A DNA stretch of 9,120 nt from Pseudomonadota bacterium (GTDB lineage Bacteria > Pseudomonadota > Gammaproteobacteria > Xanthomonadales > Rhodanobacteraceae): contig JAJXTX010000002.1 of NCBI GenBank assembly GCA_021783385.1, positions 17,607 through 26,726 on the forward strand. The letters run 5' to 3'. A program made the translations under genes and the position numbers. Under the pieces are notes generated by a model. It was not told the DNA's origin. It was given only the letters and a program-made list of their open reading frames with translations, and did not search any database. Shown one piece after another: positions 1-5,608 of this stretch; position 1 is the first letter of the stretch, and each line of letters opens with the position of its first letter.

Positions 1-855
1 CCGACCATCAGTGATGTTTTCAATAGCGCGCCGGGCTGGGGTTATCCCTACATGGCCTCGGATCTTGCTCCGGGTGCGCCGGCGGCACCAAAGCTGTTCG
101 GTGGCCTGGGTGGCCAGTCGATCGGCGCCACGGCTTATGTCCAGATTGATGGCAAGCTTTACGTTGAAGCGGGTGGCTACAAGTCGCTCTCGGCAGCTTG
201 GGAAAATCGTGTCAACGGCCCGTATGACGGCAAGCTCTCCGGGATGGCCCCGTATGCCCGCGCCGCCTATACGTGGCAGGTTCCGCACGGCAATCTCACA
301 TTTGGCGGATTCCTGCTGAACATGAAGCAGGGCGTCTCGGCCCCGGGTCTGAATGGCTACGCCGTTGCGGTGGCCGGCCCAACCAACAACTACAACGATG
401 TGGGTCTGTCCGGCGACTATCAGTACTTCAAGGGCGACCACACTGTCACGGTCAACGGCCTGTACGTTCACGAGAATCAGACGCTCAACAACACCTACGG
501 CGGCGGCGGTTCCTCGAACCTGCACAACAGTCTGGACTCGTTCAATGTCAAGGGCAGCTACTGGTTCCGCAACACATATGGCTTCACGCTGGCCCAGTTC
601 ATCAGCAACGGCAGCAATGATCTGATGCTTTACGGCAACAACGGGTCGCCGAATACGCAGGGTGGCATTCTGGAGTTCGACTACAACCCGTTTGGTAAGT
701 CCACCTCCTGGAAAGAGCCCTTCGCCAACATGCGCCTGGGGGTCCAGTACACCTACTTCACCAAGTTCAGTGGTTTGGTGCATAACGTGGATGGCGCCGG
801 TCGCAACGCGAGTGACAACAACACGCTCTACGTCTATGTGTGGCTGGCCATCTAA
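1..855 (+). CDS. Outer-membrane beta-barrel protein, C-terminal part (5' end outside window)
   Basis: The frame is open from base 1 to the TAA at 853-855, leaving 284 residues of a protein that starts upstream. The visible part has the look of a transmembrane beta-barrel: alternating aromatic/hydrophobic and polar residues in short strands (for example AYVQIDGKLYVEAGGY, VGLSGDYQYF, MRLGVQYTYFTKF) joined by Gly/Asn/Ser-rich loops. From memory it resembles a proteobacterial porin-like family often mis-annotated as 'cytochrome C', which shares the patterns FNSAPGWGYPYMASDLAPG near the start of this fragment and DGAGRNASDNNTL near the end. No CXXCH haem motif is visible here, so a cytochrome role is not supported by this part. 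The last strand ends VYVWLAI; most barrels end in Phe or Trp, so the terminal Ile is slightly atypical. Substrate and function are unknown. A strong terminator follows 27 bases after the stop. Confidence 0.75.
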   Translation, partial: PTISDVFNSAPGWGYPYMASDLAPGAPAAPKLFGGLGGQSIGATAYVQIDGKLYVEAGGYKSLSAAWENRVNGPYDGKLSGMAPYARAAYTWQVPHGNLTFGGFLLNMKQGVSAPGLNGYAVAVAGPTNNYNDVGLSGDYQYFKGDHTVTVNGLYVHENQTLNNTYGGGGSSNLHNSLDSFNVKGSYWFRNTYGFTLAQFISNGSNDLMLYGNNGSPNTQGGILEFDYNPFGKSTSWKEPFANMRLGVQYTYFTKFSGLVHNVDGAGRNASDNNTLYVYVWLAI

Positions 856-882
856 GCCGCGCAGCAGAAGTTGAAAGAAAGC

Positions 883-920
883 ATCGGGTGGCGGGTCGTG
901 AGACCCGCCACCCGATTTTT
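883..920. terminator. Bidirectional rho-independent terminator between the barrel gene and darP
   Basis: A perfect 15-bp stem (883-897 with 902-916) closes on a GTGA loop, a GNRA-type tetraloop in RNA. On the plus strand it is followed directly by a T run (T at 916-920). Read on the minus strand the stem is followed by GCTTTCTTTCAA (complement of 871-882), also U-rich. It lies between two convergent genes (stop codons at 855 and 964), so it probably ends transcripts from both sides. Stem length, GC content, tetraloop and U tract are all read directly from the sequence; termination itself is inferred. Confidence 0.9.
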
Positions 921-921
921 G

Positions 922-945
922 TGGAGAGGCTGCTGGAGAGGCTGC
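922..945. repeat. Perfect 12-bp tandem duplication
   Basis: The unit TGGAGAGGCTGC occurs twice head to tail (922-933 and 934-945), directly after the T tract of the terminator and 18 bases before the darP stop codon. It is non-coding. The simplest reading is a recent slippage duplication; no function is proposed. Confidence 0.8.
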
Positions 946-963
946 AAACGCTGAGCTGGCCGA

Positions 964-1536
964 TCAGGCAGGGGTTTGCGCTGCTGCCGGCGCGTCGTCC
1001 AGAGCGTGCTGCTGCAGTTCCTTCAGCAGCTGGAAGATTTCCCGGTACGCGCGCGGCGGCTTGTTCGACTCGCGCTCGCTGCGTGCCTGACGGATCAGCG
1101 AGCGCAGGTGCTGGCGGTCGATCTGCGGGTGCTCGTCGATCAGTTCGGAGAGCGCGCCTTCGTCCTCGTTGATCAGGCGGTCGCGCAGTGCTTCCATGCG
1201 ATGCATGACGGCGTTTTCCTGACGCTGCTTTTCGCGGTTCTCGCCCAGCTCGGCGCGCACCGCGGCGAAGGCGGCGTCGTCAAAGCGGCGCATCACCTTG
1301 GCCAGATATGCCAGCTGCCGCTTGCGCGCGATATGGGCGGTAGTGCGACGGGTGATCTCGACCTCGCGGCGCACGTCGTCGGGCAGCTCGAGCCGGGCCA
1401 GCCGGCTGGGCGGCAGTTCGATCAGCTGGGCCGCCAGCGCCAGCACGGCCAGCGCCTCGCGCCGCTGCTGGGTGCGGCTGGGGCCGTAATCCGCTTCATC
1501 GAGTTCGGTCTGGTTGCGGCTGCGGCTGGGGCTCAC
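964..1536 (-). CDS. darP: Dual-action ribosomal maturation protein DarP (YjgA, DUF615)
   Basis: The 190-residue protein matches the DUF615/YjgA family in length (about 180 in E. coli) and in its conserved blocks: an acidic N-terminus, an Arg-rich helix with ARKRQLAYLAKVMRR (70-84), MEALRDRLI (114-122), and the signature from DRQHLRSLIRQA (140-151) through SNKPPRAYREIFQLLKEL (157-174). In E. coli the protein binds late 50S precursors and helps large-subunit maturation; it is cytosolic and not essential. The protein is strongly charged and has no membrane segment or signal peptide. Translation starts at GTG (1536-1534), supported by a GGAG Shine-Dalgarno seven bases upstream. The gene lies 30 bases downstream of the DUF1653 gene on the same strand, so the two probably share a transcript, and both diverge from pmbA. 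The darP/pmbA divergent arrangement is common in gammaproteobacteria. Confidence 0.93.
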   Translation of the reverse strand: MSPSRSRNQTELDEADYGPSRTQQRREALAVLALAAQLIELPPSRLARLELPDDVRREVEITRRTTAHIARKRQLAYLAKVMRRFDDAAFAAVRAELGENREKQRQENAVMHRMEALRDRLINEDEGALSELIDEHPQIDRQHLRSLIRQARSERESNKPPRAYREIFQLLKELQQHALDDAPAAAQTPA

Positions 1537-1566
1537 GAGGTCACTCCGGAGGGTGGGGACTTGGGG

Positions 1567-1815
1567 TCAGGCGGGCGTGGCGTCGTTGCCGGCAGGGGCT
1601 CTTTCGGGCGATTCCAGCGCAAAGCGGGCGACCGTCCGGCCCTGCAGCTCCACGCTTTCGCAGAACATCACCGCCGGTCGCACCCATAGTCCAAAGTCGC
1701 CGTACAGCGCCTGGTAGACCACCAGCGGCTCCAGCGTTTCGCTGTGCCGGGCGGTGCCGAGCACGCGATAGCGCTGACCCTTGTAGTGACGGTAGATGCC
1801 GGCAATCGGTTGCAT
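1567..1815 (-). CDS. DUF1653 domain small protein
   Basis: This is a compact 82-residue protein. Its first 68 or so residues match the DUF1653 family as I know it: a start like GIYRHYKGQRYRVLG (6-20), then HSETLEPLVVYQALYGD (24-40), WVRPAVMF (44-51) and a closing RFALE (64-68). The fold is expected to be a small beta-rich domain; no catalytic residues are known, and the function of the family is not established. ATG at 1815-1813 is preceded by a GGGAA Shine-Dalgarno at six-base spacing. The C-terminal tail (ESPERAPAGNDATPA) is low in hydrophobics and looks disordered. The gene is the likely first gene of a two-gene unit with darP. There is no signal peptide, so it is presumably cytosolic. The family assignment is fairly sure; the role is unknown. 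Confidence 0.85.
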   Translation of the reverse strand: MQPIAGIYRHYKGQRYRVLGTARHSETLEPLVVYQALYGDFGLWVRPAVMFCESVELQGRTVARFALESPERAPAGNDATPA

Positions 1816-1935
1816 GGGGAATTCCCGCCGCGCCTTTCATTCCGTCGCGGCGGCCCCATCTCCGGGGCTGACCCACGCGGGATTCGGCGGTTGCGAACCG
1901 CTTATTCTACGCGTCAAACCTTCAGGAAGCCCAAC
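1816..1935. promoter_or_regulatory. Divergent DUF1653-darP / pmbA control region
   Basis: This 120-base non-coding stretch must hold the promoters for both directions. Two overlapping -10-like hexamers are visible: TATTCT on the plus strand (1903-1908, toward pmbA) and TAGAAT on the minus strand (1909-1904, toward DUF1653). Neither has a convincing -35 at 16-18 bases, so the promoter calls are weak. Directly upstream of the plus-strand -10 is a perfect 6-3-6 dyad, GCGGTT-GCG-AACCGC (1887-1901). Placed between two divergent promoters, it could be an operator. The pmbA Shine-Dalgarno AGGAAG (1924-1929) and the DUF1653 Shine-Dalgarno, inside a GGGAATTCCC palindrome (1817-1826), lie at the two edges. 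Confidence 0.45.
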
Positions 1936-3336
1936 GTGAGCGAAGTCGTCCACAGCCAGGATCGCCATTTCTCCGGTCGCCACGCGCCCGAGGACCGCAG
2001 CCAGCAGGAGCTCGACCAGCTGGCCGGGCTGGCCGAGGACGTGATCCGCCGCGCCCGCGCCGCCGGCGCCAGCCAGGCCGAAGTCGCCGCCAGCATCAAC
2101 ACCGGGCTGAGTGTCAACGTGCGCCTGGGCGAGGTGGAGACGGTCGAGCATACCCGTGATCGCGGCTTCGGCCTCACCGTGTATTTCGGTCAGCGCAAGG
2201 GCTCGGCCAGCACCGCCGACCTGCATCCCGACTCGATCCAGGCCACGCTCGACCAGGCCTGTGCGATCGCCCGCTACACCGAGGCCGATCCGGCCGCCGG
2301 ACTGGCCGACGCGGCGCGCATGGCCACTGCCTTCCCGGATCTGGATCTGTGGCATCCGTGGGCGCTCGACACCGCCGGCGCGATCGAACTGGGCATCGCC
2401 ATTGAGGAAGCCGGTCGCGCGCACGCCGGCATCAGCAACTCCGACGGCGCCAGCGTGCAGGCCGGTCAGGGCGTCTCGGTCTACGCGAACTCGCACGGCT
2501 TCGTGGGGCGTGAGCGCAGCACCCAGCACTCGCTGTCGCTGGCACTGATCGCCGGTGCCGACGACGCCATGCAGCGCGATTACTGGTACGACAGCGTGCG
2601 CGCGGCCGGTGATTTCATCAGCGCCAAGGCGCTCGGCGACCGCGCCGCCGAGCGCACGCTGGCGCGCGTGGGCGCGCGCAGCCTGTCCACGCGGCAATGC
2701 CCTGTGCTGTTTGCGCCCGAACTGGCGCGCGGGCTGATCGGCCATCTGCTGGGCGCGGTCAGCGGCGGCGCGCTGTATCGGCGCGCCAGTTTTCTGCTCG
2801 ACCACATCGGCAAGCCAGTGATGCCGGCGTGGCTGAACATCGTGGAGCGGCCGCAGCTGGCGCGTGGGCACGGTTCTTCCAGCTTCGATGCCGAAGGCGT
2901 GGCCACCCGCGACAGCGCGTTGGTCGAACGCGGCGTGCTGGCGCGCTACGTGCTGGGCAGCTACTCGGCGCGCAAGCTGGGGCTGGAATCCACCGGCAAT
3001 GCCGGCGGCATCCACAACCTGATCGTCGAGGCCGGCAGCGCGGACGGCGCGGCCGACAGTTTCGAAGACATGCTGCGGCGAATGGGCAATGGCCTGCTGG
3101 TGACCGAGGTGATGGGCCAGGGCGTGTCCACGCTGACCGGCGACTACTCGCGCGGTGCAGCGGGCTTCTGGGTCGAGGGTGGCCGCATCACCTACCCGGT
3201 GGAGGAAATCACCATCGCCGCCAACCTGCGTGAGATGTTTGCCGGGATCGTTGCGGTGGGGGCAGACGTTGACCCGCGCTCGCACATCCTCACCGGCTCG
3301 ATCCTGTTGGAGCGCATGACGGTGGCGGGCGAATAG
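1936..3336 (+). CDS. pmbA: Metalloprotease PmbA/TldE
   Basis: The product is the TldE subunit of the TldD/TldE protease. In E. coli this pair matures microcin B17 and degrades the CcdA antitoxin. The 466-residue length fits the family (450 in E. coli). Visible family blocks are VRLGEVETVEHTRDRGFGL (62-80), SFDAEGVATRD (316-326), the TGNAGG turn (353-358), LVTEVMGQGVSTLTGDYSRG (388-407) and PVEEITIAANL (421-431). The zinc-binding HEXXXH helix belongs to the TldD partner and none is seen here, as expected for TldE. tldD is not in the window, which is normal. I chose GTG at 1936 over the longer upstream frame: AGGAAG sits six bases before it, and the earlier residues overlap the DUF1653 gene and do not resemble PmbA. 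The protein is cytosolic, and the gene diverges from DUF1653-darP. Confidence 0.95.
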   Translation: MSEVVHSQDRHFSGRHAPEDRSQQELDQLAGLAEDVIRRARAAGASQAEVAASINTGLSVNVRLGEVETVEHTRDRGFGLTVYFGQRKGSASTADLHPDSIQATLDQACAIARYTEADPAAGLADAARMATAFPDLDLWHPWALDTAGAIELGIAIEEAGRAHAGISNSDGASVQAGQGVSVYANSHGFVGRERSTQHSLSLALIAGADDAMQRDYWYDSVRAAGDFISAKALGDRAAERTLARVGARSLSTRQCPVLFAPELARGLIGHLLGAVSGGALYRRASFLLDHIGKPVMPAWLNIVERPQLARGHGSSSFDAEGVATRDSALVERGVLARYVLGSYSARKLGLESTGNAGGIHNLIVEAGSADGAADSFEDMLRRMGNGLLVTEVMGQGVSTLTGDYSRGAAGFWVEGGRITYPVEEITIAANLREMFAGIVAVGADVDPRSHILTGSILLERMTVAGE

Positions 3337-3392
3337 GCCATACGCTCACTCGGCAATTTCTTGCGTTGGGCGTAGCATCAGCCGCACACGAT

Positions 3393-3408
3393 CACCGGCG
3401 TCCCGGTG
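3393..3408 (+). other. Stem-loop in the leader of the DUF4870 gene
   Basis: The 99-base gap between pmbA and the DUF4870 gene holds a perfect hairpin, CACCGG-CGTC-CCGGTG. It ends 13 bases before the Shine-Dalgarno AAGGGGAG (3422-3429). No U tract follows, so it is not a terminator for pmbA. A -10-like TAGCAT at 3373-3378 would put the hairpin in the 5' leader, but no good -35 accompanies it. I see no other structure in the gap. Confidence 0.35.
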
Positions 3409-3435
3409 CCATCAACGCGGGAAGGGGAGTGGCTC

Positions 3436-3864
3436 ATGAGCGTTCCACCGGATCATGCGGCGCAGCCACCGGCGGATTCCACGGTTGCTCCCTCGGCGGA
3501 GGAGCGTCAGTGGGCGATGTTCGCCCATCTGTCTGCGCTGCTGGGTGCCCTCCTCACCGGCGCATTCGGTGGAGGCTGGGGCTGCTTCATCGGCCCGCTG
3601 GTGATCTGGCTGGTCAAGCGAGACACCATGCCGTTCGTCGCGGACCAGGGCAAGGAGGCGTTGAACTTCAACATCACCGTGGCGATCGCGCTGGTGGTGC
3701 TGGTGCTGATCTCGGTGATGACCCTTGGCATCGGCCTGATCATTGCGATTCCGCTTCGGGTGGTGATCGGCATCGGTTGGCTGGTGCTGACCATCATGGC
3801 GGCGATCAAGGCGAACGAGGGGGTCGCATACCGCTACCCGTTCGCGCTGCGTCTGATCAAGTAG
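3436..3864 (+). CDS. DUF4870 small integral membrane protein
   Basis: The 142-residue protein has a disordered Pro/Ala-rich N-terminus (1-20) and then the DUF4870 pattern: QWAMFAHLSALLGALL (25-40), a Gly-rich turn, FIGPLVIWLVKRD (51-63) and a charged loop ending in DQGKEALNFNITVAI (70-84). A long hydrophobic stretch follows (about 82-125), broken near IPLR at 105-108. Three to four membrane-spanning segments are expected, in the inner membrane. The family (also known near Tic20-like proteins) has no firmly known function. I chose ATG at 3436 because AAGGGGAG lies six bases upstream; an in-frame ATG at 3406 has no such site and adds residues unlike the family. The gene is downstream of pmbA on the same strand but 99 bases away, so co-transcription is uncertain. 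It converges on ispA. Confidence 0.85.
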   Translation: MSVPPDHAAQPPADSTVAPSAEERQWAMFAHLSALLGALLTGAFGGGWGCFIGPLVIWLVKRDTMPFVADQGKEALNFNITVAIALVVLVLISVMTLGIGLIIAIPLRVVIGIGWLVLTIMAAIKANEGVAYRYPFALRLIK

Positions 3865-3867
3865 GCT

Positions 3868-3904
3868 CGGCCAACCGCCTGTCCTCAGTGCCGGCGGTTG
3901 GCCG
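3868..3904. terminator. Hairpin between convergent DUF4870 and ispA genes, built partly from the ispA 3' end
   Basis: A perfect 12-bp stem, CGGCCAACCGCC (3868-3879) with GGCGGTTGGCCG (3893-3904), encloses a 13-base loop. The left arm starts four bases after the DUF4870 stop. The right arm lies inside ispA and encodes its last residues (ANRR), and the ispA stop codon (3887-3885) is in the loop. There is no T tract on either side, so classical intrinsic termination is doubtful. It may protect or pause the 3' ends of both transcripts. The structure is read directly; the role is inferred. Confidence 0.55.
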
Positions 3905-4778
3905 CGTAGTACGCCAGCTCGGTGAGCAGCGCATTGGCGTCGCCCAGCGCGGCAATCGCCTCGAGTGCCTCATCGGTGAGTTCGCGCAGGCGCGCGTGCG
4001 AGGCCTGCAGTCCGATGATTGAAGGAAAGGTGGGCTTGGCGGCGGCGGCGTCCTTGCCGGCGGTCTTGCCGATCACTGCCGCTTCGCCTTCCACGTCGAG
4101 AATGTCGTCGCGCACCTGGAACGCCAGACCCACCGCGTGGGCATAGCGATCCAGCGTGCGCAGCGTGTCCGCATCGGCCCCGCCGATCAGTGCGCCCAAC
4201 TGCACCGAGGCGCGGATCAGCGCGCCGGTCTTGCACGCGTGCATGTGTTCGAGTTCTGCCAGCGTGAGCTGGCGGCCGACCGCTGCCAGGTCCAGCGCCT
4301 GGCCGCCGGCCATGCCCTCGGAGCCGCAGGCGCGGCCCAGCGCGCGCAGCATGGCGATGCCGGTCTCGGCACGCTGCATGTTGTGATCGGCGAGGATCTC
4401 GAACGCCAGCGCCTGCAGCGCATCGCCGGCGAGTATCGCCATCGCTTCGCCAAACGCGATATGGCAGGTGGGCCGGCCGCGCCGCAGCGCGTCGTCGTCC
4501 ATCGCCGGCAGGTCGTCGTGCACCAGCGAATAGGCGTGGATCAGCTCCACCGCGCAGGCGGCCGCATCGAGCTGCGGACCGGTTTCGCCCAGCGCATGTG
4601 CCGCCGCGTAGACCAGCAGCGGGCGCAGCCGCTTGCCGCCGCCGAGCACGGCGTAGCGCATCGCACGATGCAGTTCGGCCGGCGATTGGGCCGGCGGCGG
4701 CAGGCAGCGATCCAGCGCCTGCTCGGCGCGGAGGATCAGCGTCTGCAGTGCGGGGCTCAGCTCAGAGTTCGGGTTCAA
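3885..4778 (-). CDS. ispA: Farnesyl diphosphate synthase (geranyltranstransferase) IspA
   Basis: IspA condenses DMAPP/GPP with IPP to make farnesyl diphosphate, the precursor of undecaprenyl phosphate, quinone side chains and other isoprenoids. Diagnostic residues are visible: GGGKRLRP (46-53), the first Asp-rich motif DDLPAMDDD (88-96) in the bacterial six-spaced form, preceded by HAYSLVH as in short-chain FPP synthases, and the second motif DDILD (224-228). The length of 297 residues matches E. coli IspA (299). No ATG is available near the expected N-terminus. I chose TTG at 4778-4776, which overlaps the xseB 3' end by 17 bases; a CTG six codons further in is an alternative. The upstream extension of the open frame is xseB in another frame. 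The xseB-ispA order is conserved, but dxs, which follows in E. coli, is absent here because a convergent gene lies downstream. Confidence 0.93.
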   Translation of the reverse strand: MNPNSELSPALQTLILRAEQALDRCLPPPAQSPAELHRAMRYAVLGGGKRLRPLLVYAAAHALGETGPQLDAAACAVELIHAYSLVHDDLPAMDDDALRRGRPTCHIAFGEAMAILAGDALQALAFEILADHNMQRAETGIAMLRALGRACGSEGMAGGQALDLAAVGRQLTLAELEHMHACKTGALIRASVQLGALIGGADADTLRTLDRYAHAVGLAFQVRDDILDVEGEAAVIGKTAGKDAAAAKPTFPSIIGLQASHARLRELTDEALEAIAALGDANALLTELAYYAANRRH

Positions 4779-5019
4779 ACGGTTCGGCGCTGTCGGGTGC
4801 TTCGGGATCAAGCAGCAGGCGCACGCGCAGTTCGGCCTGCTGCAGCGACTGCTGGCAATGACGGTACAGGCCGATGCCACGCTCGAACGAGGCGAGCGAT
4901 TCGTCCAGGCTCAGCGCGCCGCCTTCCATCCGCGTGACCAGCTGTTCGAGTTCCTCCAGCGAATGCTCGAAGTCGGCGACAGGCGGGGTCTTGGCAGGGG
5001 CAGGAGCGGTCTTGGCCAT
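4762..5019 (-). CDS. xseB: Exodeoxyribonuclease VII small subunit
   Basis: XseB is the small subunit that packs in several copies around XseA in exonuclease VII, which degrades single-stranded DNA from both ends into oligonucleotides. The 85-residue protein matches the family in size and sequence: [18 protein letters not shown] (17-34), [20 protein letters not shown] (37-56) and [10 protein letters not shown] (60-69), all predicted helical and coiled-coil forming. An Ala/Pro-rich N-terminus (1-15) and an acidic tail (71-85) flank it. It starts at ATG 5019-5017; the Shine-Dalgarno is poor (GGCGAA region). Its last 17 bases overlap the start of ispA, suggesting translational coupling. A hairpin at 5039-5069 lies 20 bases upstream. 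xseA is not in the window. Confidence 0.95.
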   Translation of the reverse strand: MAKTAPAPAKTPPVADFEHSLEELEQLVTRMEGGALSLDESLASFERGIGLYRHCQQSLQQAELRVRLLLDPEAPDSAEPFEPEL

Positions 5020-5038
5020 GGTTCGCCACGCTAACGCA

Positions 5039-5069
5039 GCAGTCGCGCGGAATCAATCCGCACGACTGC
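5039..5069 (-). other. Stem-loop between the secreted-protein gene and xseB
   Basis: Two 13-base arms, 5039-5051 and 5057-5069, pair around a five-base loop. On the plus strand there is one C-A mismatch (5046/5062). In the RNA of the minus strand that position becomes a G-U wobble, so the stem is fully paired only in the transcript of the surrounding genes. It starts nine bases after the stop codon at 5078 and is followed by GTTAGCG, not a U run. It could be a weak terminator, a processing site or an attenuator ahead of xseB-ispA. Confidence 0.55.
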
Positions 5070-5077
5070 CGGCGGTA

Positions 5078-5506
5078 TCAACCTTCTCCGTCGTCGCCAT
5101 GCTTGTCATGGCCGTGACCATGGTTGCCATGGCCACCTTCACCGCGATCCTCATGCCCGCGCCGCCGATACTCGCGCGGGGGTTCGCCGCCGTAGTGTTC
5201 GACCACATAGCTGTGTTCGACATACGGCCGGTCGCTGCCCAGTTCGATACTGATGCCGCCGGTGTGGATATAGGCCTGGAAGTCCAGCGGCAACCGGATG
5301 CCGGAACGCCAGTTGCCGCCATCCAGCCAGAACCACGTGCGGGTTGCGGGCGCGTAATACACCTCTCCGCGCGGGTAGTAGGTGTAGTGGTGCTTGGCGC
5401 GCCAGCCGTGTGCGGGTGCCCAGGACGGCGGATCGGCCCACGCGGCAGGTGCGACGGCGCAGCAGATCAGGGCCAGCAGGGCCGCATGATGCAAAGCACG
5501 TTTCAT
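5078..5506 (-). CDS. Hypothetical secreted protein with His/Gly-rich tail
   Basis: The 142-residue protein begins with a clear Sec signal peptide: KR at 2-3, a hydrophobic core about 8-20 and an AWA-D cleavage site at 24/25. The mature part has an aromatic-rich domain with HHYTYYPRGEVYYAPATRTW (39-58), LDGGNWRSGIRLP (61-73) and a compact beta-like stretch to about residue 105. I know this pattern from uncharacterised periplasmic proteins of Lysobacterales and relatives, but not a function. The last 26 residues are Gly/Asp/Glu-rich with six His (118, 126, 129, 131, 133, 136), which suggests metal binding, though this is unproven. ATG at 5506 is supported by GGAG at six-base spacing and by the signal peptide; the open frame extends upstream into tilS without support. 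The gene sits 85 bases after tilS and 58 bases before xseB on the same strand. It is the only exported product in that run. Confidence 0.85.
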   Translation of the reverse strand: MKRALHHAALLALICCAVAPAAWADPPSWAPAHGWRAKHHYTYYPRGEVYYAPATRTWFWLDGGNWRSGIRLPLDFQAYIHTGGISIELGSDRPYVEHSYVVEHYGGEPPREYRRRGHEDRGEGGHGNHGHGHDKHGDDGEG

Positions 5507-5569
5507 CGGATACTCCGTGTGTGGCGATATCTGAAGCCTAGCGCCGTCCGGGGGTGCATGTGTATCGCC

Positions 5570-5608
5570 GGCGGCCGCTTCGCGCTGACGCTCAGCGTGC
5601 CGGCCGCC
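5570..5608. other. Two-tier stem-loop spanning the tilS stop codon
   Basis: An outer 7-bp stem (GGCGGCC 5570-5576 with GGCCGCC 5602-5608) encloses an inner 6-bp hairpin, CGCTGA-CGC-TCAGCG (5583-5597). The inner right arm contains the tilS stop codon (5594-5592). No U run follows on the minus strand. It may mark the tilS 3' end, but GC-rich DNA throws up such dyads by chance. The rest of the 85-base gap up to 5506 shows only the Shine-Dalgarno of the downstream gene. Confidence 0.35.

Noticed and set aside
1744..1935. A longer N-terminus for pmbA from an ATG at 1744.
   Set aside because: It would overlap the DUF1653 gene on the other strand, the residues do not look like PmbA, and GTG at 1936 has a good Shine-Dalgarno.
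1837..3285. A 482-codon minus-strand open frame antisense to pmbA.
   Set aside because: pmbA on the other strand is unambiguous. The antisense product is His/Gly/Ala/Arg-rich with no recognisable domain, and no Shine-Dalgarno or start context supports it.
3366..4022. A 218-codon plus-strand frame overlapping the DUF4870 gene and the end of ispA.
   Set aside because: It is another frame of the DUF4870 gene continuing antisense into ispA; the composition is meaningless and it resembles no family.
4137..4937. A 266-codon plus-strand open frame antisense to ispA and xseB.
   Set aside because: It covers two certain genes and resembles no protein family.
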